In this document: in pieces, positions 44,964 through 52,886 of the stretch
How positions within the stretch are numbered: the stretch's first letter is position 1
How the letters are laid out: each line of letters opens with the position of its first letter
Source: Hymenobacter negativus
Lineage (GTDB): Bacteria; Bacteroidota; Bacteroidia; Cytophagales; Hymenobacteraceae
Length of the DNA: 64,000 nt
Assembly: GCF_017571495.1 (NCBI RefSeq)
Contig: NZ_JAGETZ010000008.1
Coordinates: 124,001-188,000, forward strand
Reading direction: 5' to 3'
Made by a program: the position numbers and the translations under genes
The notes under the pieces: generated by a model
Seen by the model: the letters and a program-made list of their open reading frames with translations, nothing else
Told to the model about the DNA's origin: nothing
Database searches by the model: none

Positions 44964-45689
44964 ATGCAAATTGTTTTCCGCACTTTACTCGTGGCCGCGT
45001 GCGTAGCCACCCTGCCGCTCACCATGCAGGCCCAGACCCGCAAGCCGGCCCCCAAACCAGCTGCGAAACCAGCCCCCAAACCGGTCGCTAAGCCCGCCCC
45101 AGCCACCCCGGCTCGTACTGCTGCGCCAGCACCTGCGCCCTCCCCAGCACCAGCGCCCGCCCGCACGGCGGAGACATCCTCGCCCAGTGGGCCTTTCGGA
45201 GTGGGCACCAATGCCTTGAACCTGGGCATTGGGCTGGGCAGCCGCTATAACTACGGCTCTGGCTTTTTTGGTGGCAGCTCGTCGGTATCGCCGGCCATTA
45301 GCTTGTCGTACGAGCGGGGCTTCATGCCGCTGGGACCGGGCGTGCTGGGCTTGGGTGGCCTGGTAGCCTACCAGGGTGCCAGCTATGACCTGGGCGGTGG
45401 CGACAAATGGAAGTATACCGACATCGTGGTGATGCTGCGTGGCGCATTTCATTACCCTGTAAATGAGAAGTTTGATGCCTACGGCGGCCTGGGTCTGGGT
45501 GTGCGCCACGCTGGCGTTTCCTTCTCGGGTAGCAGCATCTACGGCTCCCTGGGCTCGGCCAGCGCCACGGAGTTTGCCGCGGGGCTTTTCGTGGGTGGGC
45601 GCTACTTCTTCACCGAAAGCATCGGGGCCTTCGCCGAGCTAGGCTACGACCAGACCTACCTCAAAGTCGGGCTTTCGGCCAAGTTCTAA
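44964..45689 (+). CDS. Outer-membrane beta-barrel protein
   Basis: The start at 44964 (MQIVFRTLLVAACVATLPLT) gives a signal peptide and a 241-residue protein. A Lys/Pro/Ala linker of KPAPKPA-type repeats (about 27-70) is followed by an eight-strand-like barrel with alternating strands: LGIGLGSRYNYGSGFFGG, SPAISLSYERGF, KFDAYGGLGLGVRHAGVSF, FAAGLFVGGRYFF, and the end AELGYDQTYLKVGLSAKF, which finishes with the terminal Phe typical of barrel insertion. It is placed between array members 1 and 2 and may anchor or pass them. Confidence 0.85.
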   Translation: MQIVFRTLLVAACVATLPLTMQAQTRKPAPKPAAKPAPKPVAKPAPATPARTAAPAPAPSPAPAPARTAETSSPSGPFGVGTNALNLGIGLGSRYNYGSGFFGGSSSVSPAISLSYERGFMPLGPGVLGLGGLVAYQGASYDLGGGDKWKYTDIVVMLRGAFHYPVNEKFDAYGGLGLGVRHAGVSFSGSSIYGSLGSASATEFAAGLFVGGRYFFTESIGAFAELGYDQTYLKVGLSAKF

Positions 45690-45774
45690 GCCCGGAAGGC
45701 TGCCGGCAGGCGGCCGAAACGGAAGTGCTGCTACGCCATTCAATTCCCACCACTTCTTTCTTTCCGACTGCCTT

Positions 45775-47202
45775 ATGAAAACCATTTTCCGCAGCCTTTT
45801 CCTGCTGATGATAAGCGCGGCGGCCCACCAGGCCGCCGCGCAAGTAGGCATTGGCACCCTTACGCCGGATGCTTCGGCTGCCCTCGAAATCCGAGCCACC
45901 AACAAAGGTCTACTCATTCCTCAAGTCACCTTAACCTCTCTCACTGATGGAAACACAATACCAACACCTGGAACTGGTCTTCTTGTCTTCAACCGTAACG
46001 CCGCAATCAGCGGCGGGGTGGGTTTTTACTACAACGCCGGCACAGCCGCCGCGCCCAGCTGGACAAAACTCAGCACCGGTACGGCTCCAACTGGCAGTGA
46101 TTGGAGCCTGACCGGCAACGCCGCCACCGACTCCATAGCTAACTTTCTGGTTACGAATGATGTGAAGCCAGTTCGGCTGGGCATCAACGGCCAGGAAAAA
46201 GCCCGGCTGCACACGAATAGCGCATTCTGGCTGGGCGGTGACCCCCTCGGCTCCGCCTCTTTTCCCGACAACCAGTTGCTGATAGGCTACCAGGCCGGCA
46301 AAAAGCTCCCTACAATTTCCTTCAACAACCCGTTCATGGGCTACCAGGCCGGCCTGAAAACGACTAGCAAATACAACCAGTTTAGCGGATTTCAGGTGGG
46401 CCATTCCAACACCACCGCCGATGGCAACTATTTCGTGGGTTTTCAGGCGGGCATTAACAGCACGTCGGGCGGAGGCAACACGCTGCTGGGCTTTCTGGTG
46501 GGCCATAATGTGGCCACCGGGGCCGACAATACGGCCCTCGACAACCAAGCTGGCACGACGGTCTCGGGTGGCTCAAACAACCTGTTTCTGGGAGTTGGAG
46601 CCGATGCTTCCCAAGGGAACATTACCAACGCTACTGCCATCGGGGCCAACTCGCGGGTAGGCGGCAACAACCTGATGGCCTTCGGAACCAGCACCAATAC
46701 CTGGATTTTTGGCCGCTCCACCATCGGCAGCTCCGCCTTTGCCCTGCAAGTGGGCACCAACGGTAGTAACGGCAACGGCGCCTACCTCAGCGACGGCGGC
46801 ACCTGGACCAATGCTTCCGACATCAACCTTAAGGAAAATATCCAGCCCGTAGAAGGCGCGCAGGTACTCGGCCTCATCCGCGAGCTGCCCCTCTCGCGCT
46901 GGACTTACGAGGGCACGAATGACGAAATTCACCTTGGCCCCATGGCCCAGGATTTCTACCGCCTCCTCCACCTCGGACTGAACGATACCAGCGTGAGCAC
47001 CATCGACCCGGCCGGCATGGCCCTCGTGGGCGTGCAGGAGCTGGCCCGGCAAAGCGATGCCCTGAAGGCCGAAAACGCCCAACTCCGCCAGCAGCTGCAA
47101 GCCGAGCAAACCGGCCAGAATGCCCTCGACGCCCGCCTTGCCGCGCTGGAGCAGGGCGGTGCCCGGTCGGCCGCCGCCCTGGTGGCCCAGGCCACCCGCT
47201 AA
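45775..47202 (+). CDS. Surface fibre-like protein with Peptidase_S74 chaperone domain, array member 2
   Basis: A 475-residue exported protein (signal ending QAAAQ). The N-terminal module (VGIGTLTPDASAALEI, then GLLIPQVTL) is a diverged form of the array module. The middle holds repeated 'GYQAG-K', 'GFQVGHSNT', 'GFQAGINST' units, like the neck of trimeric fibres. At about 347-450 is an intramolecular chaperone (Peptidase_S74) domain. ASDINLKENI carries S348 and K353, spaced as the Ser-Lys pair of endosialidase tail spikes. LGPMAQDF and GMALVGVQELARQ follow, then a coiled coil (ALKAENAQLRQQLQAEQ). This domain folds the trimer and cuts itself off. Confidence 0.88.
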   Translation: MKTIFRSLFLLMISAAAHQAAAQVGIGTLTPDASAALEIRATNKGLLIPQVTLTSLTDGNTIPTPGTGLLVFNRNAAISGGVGFYYNAGTAAAPSWTKLSTGTAPTGSDWSLTGNAATDSIANFLVTNDVKPVRLGINGQEKARLHTNSAFWLGGDPLGSASFPDNQLLIGYQAGKKLPTISFNNPFMGYQAGLKTTSKYNQFSGFQVGHSNTTADGNYFVGFQAGINSTSGGGNTLLGFLVGHNVATGADNTALDNQAGTTVSGGSNNLFLGVGADASQGNITNATAIGANSRVGGNNLMAFGTSTNTWIFGRSTIGSSAFALQVGTNGSNGNGAYLSDGGTWTNASDINLKENIQPVEGAQVLGLIRELPLSRWTYEGTNDEIHLGPMAQDFYRLLHLGLNDTSVSTIDPAGMALVGVQELARQSDALKAENAQLRQQLQAEQTGQNALDARLAALEQGGARSAAALVAQATR

Positions 47203-47365
47203 ACCACAGCAGAACAAGCATATCCCAACCTCCGCTTCGGCCTGCCAGCACGATGCCATTCAACGCTCAAAGTAGCGCTGCGAGCCCGCGTGCGGTCAAC
47301 TTAACCGGCTTCCCAAGTAATCATTATATCATCCCGTTTTCACCTTTCCCATTCCTCCTTTTCGC

Positions 47366-47896
47366 ATGAAAGCCATTCCATTCCTACTGCTATCCGGCCT
47401 GCTGTTTACCGCCGCAGGCTGTAAAAAAGACAAAGAAAATGCGCCTTCTAAAACCGCCATGCTCTCGGGCGTGACCTGGAAGGAGTCGTCCCAGACCATG
47501 ACCCTCAACGGCGTGGCGGGCAACTACACGCCGAGCGCAGCCAATACCACAACCTATCAGTTTGCGGCCAACGGCACCCTGACCGTGACGGATGGCACCT
47601 CCGCTCCCGAAACCGGGACCTGGGCCTTTGCCAACAACGAAACCCAAATCAAAACCACCGGGGCGGGCAATAATCCCCAAACCTTCGAGCTGTTCGAACT
47701 CAGCAGCAACAAGCTGGCCTTTGGCGTGAATTACAACCAGACCCAGATACAAACTGCCTTGGCTCCCAATTCCGGCGATATCCTGCCTTACCTCATTTTA
47801 TCGGCCGGCAACTTCACCTTCCCTGCCAACACCCCCACGGTGCCTGTCGCGCAGCTCACCAGCTTCCGCTACCAGAGCAACTGCGTGCCCCGCTAG
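47366..47896 (+). CDS. Small lipoprotein, possibly lipocalin-like
   Basis: A 176-residue lipoprotein (lipobox TAAGC followed by KKDKE). The remainder is made of beta-strands: LSGVTWKESSQTMTLNG, TTTYQFAANGTLTVTDG and GTWAFANNETQIKTTG. That order is found in many Bacteroidota lipocalin-like lipoproteins. No ligand is known. It stands between array members on the same strand. Confidence 0.75.
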   Translation: MKAIPFLLLSGLLFTAAGCKKDKENAPSKTAMLSGVTWKESSQTMTLNGVAGNYTPSAANTTTYQFAANGTLTVTDGTSAPETGTWAFANNETQIKTTGAGNNPQTFELFELSSNKLAFGVNYNQTQIQTALAPNSGDILPYLILSAGNFTFPANTPTVPVAQLTSFRYQSNCVPR

Positions 47897-48049
47897 GCAG
47901 CGCCCACCGGTCATCCTGAGCAGTGCGAAGGACCTTATCACGTTCGCATTTACTGGAATTGCTGCTAGCTATTCAGCCATAGTAAGCTCCTTCGCTGGAG
48001 TCCGGATAACAACTGTTACCTATCCATCCACCTATTCCACTCCTTGCAT

Positions 48050-48586
48050 ATGCAAACCAGCCTCCGTTATTCCCTTCTTTTGCTCGCTGCTACTTGCCTC
48101 TCGCTCACCGCTTGCAAGAAAGATTCTGATGATTCTGTCCCCAGTGCCGGCGATGGCTCCGTGACCTGGACCCACAACGGCACCTCCTACACCAGCACGT
48201 TGGGGGCTTCGGCCATTGTCGACTCCGGCGATAAAATTATCATCACGGGCGGTTCCAAAGACAACAACAACGTCGTGTCGCTGAGCCTGCAGGGCATCAA
48301 TGCCAAAGGGCCGGGCGTGTACGAGCTGCGCAAAGGCTCGGTGCTGGACGACCTGCCCGCCGGGGGCATCACCCTAAACGGCAGCAATCCCAGTCAGGGG
48401 ACGCAATACCTCACCCTCTACGGCCCTACCAACAGCAACGGCACCATTACGGTGAGCCAGTACGACAAAACGGCCCAGAAAATCAGCGGCACCTTCACGT
48501 TCACGGCCGGTGCTATCCCCAACACCAGCGCTGCCGGCACCCAAAATGTGACCAACGGCAGCTTCAGCTTCACCAAGTTCCGGTAG
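48050..48586 (+). CDS. Small lipoprotein, DUF6252-like
   Basis: A 178-residue lipoprotein starting at the ATG at 48050 (lipobox SLTAC then KKDSDD). The beta-rich body has VTWTHNGTSY near the start and KISGTFTFTA...VTNGSFSFTKF at the end. The same start and end patterns occur in the lipoprotein at 52251, so the two are paralogues. The closing pattern is like the DUF6252 type; function is unknown. Confidence 0.75.
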   Translation: MQTSLRYSLLLLAATCLSLTACKKDSDDSVPSAGDGSVTWTHNGTSYTSTLGASAIVDSGDKIIITGGSKDNNNVVSLSLQGINAKGPGVYELRKGSVLDDLPAGGITLNGSNPSQGTQYLTLYGPTNSNGTITVSQYDKTAQKISGTFTFTAGAIPNTSAAGTQNVTNGSFSFTKFR

Positions 48587-48636
48587 GGGTGGCTCAGGCA
48601 CTGTTTCGGATGAACGATAACGCTTAACACATCACC

Positions 48637-49497
48637 ATGAAGACTTCTGCTCTTTTACTGGCCCTGCTGCTTTTGCTGAGCCCCCTCACGCGGGCACAAA
48701 ATGCCCCTGCCGGCCGCCCCGAAACCGGCTTCTTAAAGCGCACGGTCACCGTGGGGAGCCGGACCTATGCCTACCGCGTGTACGTGCCCGAAGACTACAA
48801 GCCTGGGAAAGCCTACCCGGTGGTAATGTACCTGCACGGAGTAGGGGAGTGGGGCCAGGACAATGAGCAGCAGATGGGGCACGGTCTGGGCAGCGTCATC
48901 CAGCTCTACTCGCACAAGCAGCCGGAACGGTTTGGGGCTTTCCTGGCCGTATTCCCGCAGGTAGCCGCGCCCGAGCTGTGGTTTGGCGAAGGAGCCGAGC
49001 AGGCCCTGAAAGCCCTGGACCAAACTGTGGCAGAATTCAAGGCCGACCCCAGCCGGCTCTACCTCACGGGGCTGTCGCTGGGAGGCTACGGTACCTGGTG
49101 CATAGCTGCGCAGCACCCGGGCAAATTTGCTGCCATCGCTCCGATGGCCGGCGGGGTATTGGTCCCTAGCTGGTTCGACCAGGCTTTCCCGTCGCCTTCG
49201 CTCACGGCCTATAAAACCCAGCCGCTGTACACCTATGCCGCCACTGCCAAAGCGTTAGGAAGCACGCCCGTCTGGGTGTTTCACGGAGCCAAAGACGAGG
49301 TAGTGCCTGTGGCGGAATCACGCCAGATGGTAGCCGCCCTCAAAGCCGCTGGCCACGCCGCCAAGTACACGGAGTACCCTGCTGAGGGCCATTTCATTAT
49401 TGACAACGTGTACACCGACGCCACTTTCTGGCAGTGGCTGCTGGCTCAAAAGCTGCCCACCGCTCCGGCCAATGCGGCGGCTAGCACCAAGCACTAG
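48637..49497 (+). CDS. Secreted alpha/beta-hydrolase (esterase/peptidase type)
   Basis: A 286-residue exported enzyme (signal ending TRAQ). YPVVMYLHGVGEWG gives the oxyanion strand. GLSLGGYG carries the nucleophile S147, GAKDEVVP the acid D220, and AEGHFI the base H252, completing the triad. The fold fits the phospholipase/carboxylesterase and prolyl-oligopeptidase-like group seen in feruloyl or polymer esterases of Bacteroidota. The substrate is not known. It is in line with the fibre-like genes and may trim a surface polymer. Confidence 0.9.
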   Translation: MKTSALLLALLLLLSPLTRAQNAPAGRPETGFLKRTVTVGSRTYAYRVYVPEDYKPGKAYPVVMYLHGVGEWGQDNEQQMGHGLGSVIQLYSHKQPERFGAFLAVFPQVAAPELWFGEGAEQALKALDQTVAEFKADPSRLYLTGLSLGGYGTWCIAAQHPGKFAAIAPMAGGVLVPSWFDQAFPSPSLTAYKTQPLYTYAATAKALGSTPVWVFHGAKDEVVPVAESRQMVAALKAAGHAAKYTEYPAEGHFIIDNVYTDATFWQWLLAQKLPTAPANAAASTKH

Positions 49498-49545
49498 TAC
49501 GTCTCCGGGCCTTAATTCCTCCTTTCCACGCTTTCCAACTGCGCC

Positions 49546-51237
49546 ATGAACCGACCATTGCTGTTTGGCCCCCTGCTGCTGTTGCTGTTGACTTCCACCG
49601 TTGCCCGCGCTCAGGTGGGGGTGGGCACTACCACGCCCAATGCCAAAGCAGCGCTGGACATTCAGGCGGCCGATAAAGGCCTGCTGATTCCCCGGCTAAC
49701 GGCGGCTCAGCGCTCAGCCATCGGCAGCCCCCCGCGGGGCCTGATGGTCTACCAAACGGATGCGCCCGAAGGCTTTTACTATTTTGGCGGGAGCCCGGGC
49801 ACTTGGGTCTACCTCGACCCCAACCCCGCCGGCGGCACGCTCACCTTGCCGTACTTCAGCACGGTTTCGGGCGCGAATGAGGTGGGATTTTGGGTGAATG
49901 CCAGCGGGGCCACGGCTACGGGCCTCCGCGGCTCGGGCACCACCAGCGGCACGGGCGTTTTTGGCACCACCAGCAGCGGCATTGGGGTGTGGGGGCTGTC
50001 TGTGGGCGCGGGGGGCGGCACGGGTGTGTTCGGCAGCACCGCGGCCGCCGATGAATCCAAGGCTGGCGTGGTGGGCCAGAATACCAACGTCACCAGCGAC
50101 CAGGCCATCGGCGTGCTGGGCAAAACGGCTGCCGGTGTCGGCGTGCTGGGCACTGCTACGAGCGGAACGGGGCTCGGCGGCCTCAGCGACTCCTTTTACG
50201 GAGTTAGCGGGCAGTCGTCTTCAGGTGTGGGCGTTTACGGCGCGTCCAATTCCGATGTCGGCATACTGGGAGAGTCCGGTTCGGGCACGGGCGTGCGTGG
50301 CGTGGGCAACTCCAGTGCCTTGCTGGAGGCCGGCGTCATCGGCGATAACACCAACAATGCCGGTACCGGCGTGATGGGCCGCACCGAAACCGGCCAGGGT
50401 GTGCGCGGCCTGGCTTTCGGTGCGGGCGGGCGGGGCGTGTACGGCGCGGCCAGCAGCACGAATGGCGTGGGCGTAGAAGCCGAAGCCAGTGCCACCGGCG
50501 GCACCGCGGTACGGGCCGTGGGCACCAACGGAGCGCGAGCCCTCAGCGCCCAGGCCAACACCAGCAGCGCGGCCGCTGTGGTCACCCAAAACGGCAGCGG
50601 CCCCACCCTGGTGCTTACCGGTGGGAGCGGGGTGGGCATCGGCAGCCTTGTTCCACTCACCCGGCTGAGCATCTCGCCCGTCACGACCGAAGCCAAAATC
50701 ACGCTCTACGACGCCAACAGCGGCACCGACCACTACGGCTTTGGGGTGAGTAGCGCCCAGCTCAACTACCACGTGGCTGCCGCCACCGACAACCACGTGT
50801 TCTATGCCGGCGGCAAAAACGGCAACGGTGCTGAGCTCATGCGCATCAAGGGCAACGGCCGCGTGGGCATCGGCACCAACAATCCCCAGGCCTTGCTCGA
50901 CGTGGGCGGCACCATGCGTGCCGTGGAAGTGAACACGCCCACCACCGGCGCGGCCAACCTGCTGCCCGTGGCCTATGGCCGCATCCAGGCCAACGGCAGT
51001 GTGGCCTCGGGCACCGGCAACTTCACCTGCTCACAAACCAACGGCCTATACACCGTGACGTTCACAGCGGCCTCGGGGCTAAACACCACCAGTTTTGGCT
51101 CGGCCACCATCATGGCCACCCCCAACGGCTCGAACGCGCCCATCTTCGGCTTTGCCGGCAGCGCGGGCCAGGTGCAGTTCATCTTCGACCCGGCCGGCGC
51201 GCAGGACGCCTTCTCTTTCATGGTGTACCGACCCTGA
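49546..51237 (+). CDS. Surface fibre-like protein with Gly-rich repeats, array member 3
   Basis: A 563-residue exported protein (signal ending ARAQ). The N-terminal module is VGVGTTTPNAKAALDI then GLLIPRLTAAQRSAIGSPPR. Residues about 110-360 are a run of 10-13-residue units of the pattern GVGV-G-S-SG (for example GVGVLGTATSGTG and GVGVYGASNSDVG), which would suit a beta-solenoid or triple beta-helix. Units of GVGIG-L-P-T type follow, then the shared C-terminal module (ANLLPVAYGRI ... FSFMVYRP). No enzyme motif is seen. Confidence 0.78.
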   Translation: MNRPLLFGPLLLLLLTSTVARAQVGVGTTTPNAKAALDIQAADKGLLIPRLTAAQRSAIGSPPRGLMVYQTDAPEGFYYFGGSPGTWVYLDPNPAGGTLTLPYFSTVSGANEVGFWVNASGATATGLRGSGTTSGTGVFGTTSSGIGVWGLSVGAGGGTGVFGSTAAADESKAGVVGQNTNVTSDQAIGVLGKTAAGVGVLGTATSGTGLGGLSDSFYGVSGQSSSGVGVYGASNSDVGILGESGSGTGVRGVGNSSALLEAGVIGDNTNNAGTGVMGRTETGQGVRGLAFGAGGRGVYGAASSTNGVGVEAEASATGGTAVRAVGTNGARALSAQANTSSAAAVVTQNGSGPTLVLTGGSGVGIGSLVPLTRLSISPVTTEAKITLYDANSGTDHYGFGVSSAQLNYHVAAATDNHVFYAGGKNGNGAELMRIKGNGRVGIGTNNPQALLDVGGTMRAVEVNTPTTGAANLLPVAYGRIQANGSVASGTGNFTCSQTNGLYTVTFTAASGLNTTSFGSATIMATPNGSNAPIFGFAGSAGQVQFIFDPAGAQDAFSFMVYRP

Positions 51238-51344
51238 GCTGTCCCTGTCCGTGGGGCGCTGCCCTACCACCCACTCCGTAGCTCTCTGCCCTCTGCAGAG
51301 CACGATAAGTAGTTCATTGTCCGCCTTTCAATTTCCACTTGCTT

Positions 51345-52154
51345 ATGAAACGTCCTTTCTTTCTCCTACTCTCCGGGGTACTGCTGGCCCGGGCCGGCGC
51401 TGCCCAGGTAATTACCAAAGACCAAGCCACGCGCACAGCCGAAGGCACTGTGAACAGCCGTGCCAATGGCGAAATCAGCCGCGGCGTCAATGCCGGAATT
51501 GATGGCATTGGGGCCGGGGTAAAAGGCCTGTTTGGCCGCCGTAAAGACAAGCCCACACCGGCCGCGCCGGCGCCCGCATCCCGGCCCGCTACCGCTGCAG
51601 TGCCGGTTGCGGTGGCGCGCCCCGTGGCTAGCGGTGGGCAGCGGGTGCGGGTGCCGGGCGCCAACTTTTCGGTGCAGGTGCCGGCGGGATGGGCTTATAG
51701 CTACCTCCGCATCAGCAGCATGCTGCCCGACCGCCCGGACCAGCCGGCCGGACCGCAGGAAAGTGAGAGCATGCCCGCCACCACTCCGCCCGCGCAGCTC
51801 GGGCGCATGAACGGCTTGCAGCTCTACCGCCTGAGCGACCCGAACGACCAGCTCATGGTATTTGCCCACGCCGGCAAGCCCGCTCTGAGCCAGGCCGAGT
51901 TTACGGCCGTGGTGCAAAGCGCGGCTCGCAGTGCGGGTGGCGCCGCGCCGCAGGTAAGCCCCGCCAAAGTGGGGGCCGGACTACCCGCTTACCGGGTCGA
52001 GAATGCCGCCTTTGGCCTGAAGCTTGTGAGCGTGTATGCCTACCGCGACGGCCGGCGCTACGGCTTCTCGGCCACGCGGGCCCCCGCGCAGTTCGCTCCC
52101 TTGCAGAAGGTGTTCGACCAAGTAACGGCTTCCTTCGAGCCGGTCAGTAAGTAG
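51345..52154 (+). CDS. Exported hypothetical protein
   Basis: A 269-residue protein from the ATG at 51345 (MKRPFFLLLSGVLLARAGAA). The first part has a short hydrophilic helix and GVNAGIDGIGAGVKGLFGRR, then a Pro/Ala linker. The C-terminal 160 residues form a mixed fold opening RVRVPGANFSVQVPAGWAYS, similar in outline to secreted PsbP/DUF1795-like domains, but I cannot assign it firmly. It sits between array member 3 and a lipoprotein paralogue. Confidence 0.65.
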   Translation: MKRPFFLLLSGVLLARAGAAQVITKDQATRTAEGTVNSRANGEISRGVNAGIDGIGAGVKGLFGRRKDKPTPAAPAPASRPATAAVPVAVARPVASGGQRVRVPGANFSVQVPAGWAYSYLRISSMLPDRPDQPAGPQESESMPATTPPAQLGRMNGLQLYRLSDPNDQLMVFAHAGKPALSQAEFTAVVQSAARSAGGAAPQVSPAKVGAGLPAYRVENAAFGLKLVSVYAYRDGRRYGFSATRAPAQFAPLQKVFDQVTASFEPVSK

Positions 52155-52250
52155 GCCCACCCGTCGTGCTCATCCCTGCTGCTTTCGGCTTATAAATCGC
52201 TTCATCGGGCCTTCGGGCCTCTCCCCAACCACCCTAACGCAACCCCCAGA

Positions 52251-52847
52251 ATGCGCCGTAATTTTTCTCTGGTTTTTGGGCCCTTAGCGTGCATCAGCGC
52301 GCTGCTGCTCACCGCTTGCAACCACGAGCAGCCCGCCACCACAACTGATAAGGCCGAAACACCTACTGCCCCCGCCGACCCCAACGCGGACTTCGTGACC
52401 TGGACGCAGGATGGGCAGGTGTACAAGGCCACCGATGTGTCGGCCTTTCGCTACCAAACCCTGCCCGTTATCAGCATCAACGGCGGCATAGTAGCCGAGG
52501 GGCAAGGGCTGAGCGAACGCACCCTCACGCTTTCCATTCCGACCACTTTCGCCAAGCCGGGTACTTACCCGCTCCCGCAAAGCGGCAACTCATTCAGCGT
52601 GGTTTCGGGCCAGCTGGTGCTGCCGCCGGCTGAGGCCTCTACGCCCCGCAGCTACAGCACCGAATTCGGGCCGGCCGCCGCCAATGGCTCGCTCACGCTC
52701 ACTGAGTGCAACCCGCAGGCCCAGCGCTTCGCCGGCACCTTCGAGTTCACAGCCAAGTCCATGAGCACGGCTTCCCCAGCTACCCAGACCGTAACGGCTG
52801 GCTCGTTCCGCCTGACCAAGCTGCAAGTCGCTCCCAACGGAATATAG
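52251..52847 (+). CDS. Small lipoprotein, DUF6252-like, paralogue of the one at 48050
   Basis: A 198-residue lipoprotein (lipobox LLTAC). After a Thr/Ala linker comes DFVTWTQDGQVYKATD, and the C-terminus is RFAGTFEFTA...VTAGSFRLTK, matching the ends of the lipoprotein at 48050. The middle is beta-rich. Both copies stand one or two genes before a fibre-like array member, at the same relative place. Confidence 0.75.
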   Translation: MRRNFSLVFGPLACISALLLTACNHEQPATTTDKAETPTAPADPNADFVTWTQDGQVYKATDVSAFRYQTLPVISINGGIVAEGQGLSERTLTLSIPTTFAKPGTYPLPQSGNSFSVVSGQLVLPPAEASTPRSYSTEFGPAAANGSLTLTECNPQAQRFAGTFEFTAKSMSTASPATQTVTAGSFRLTKLQVAPNGI

Positions 52848-52886
52848 CCAGTACCCTAATTTTTATCTGCTTCAACTTCTCTTGCT

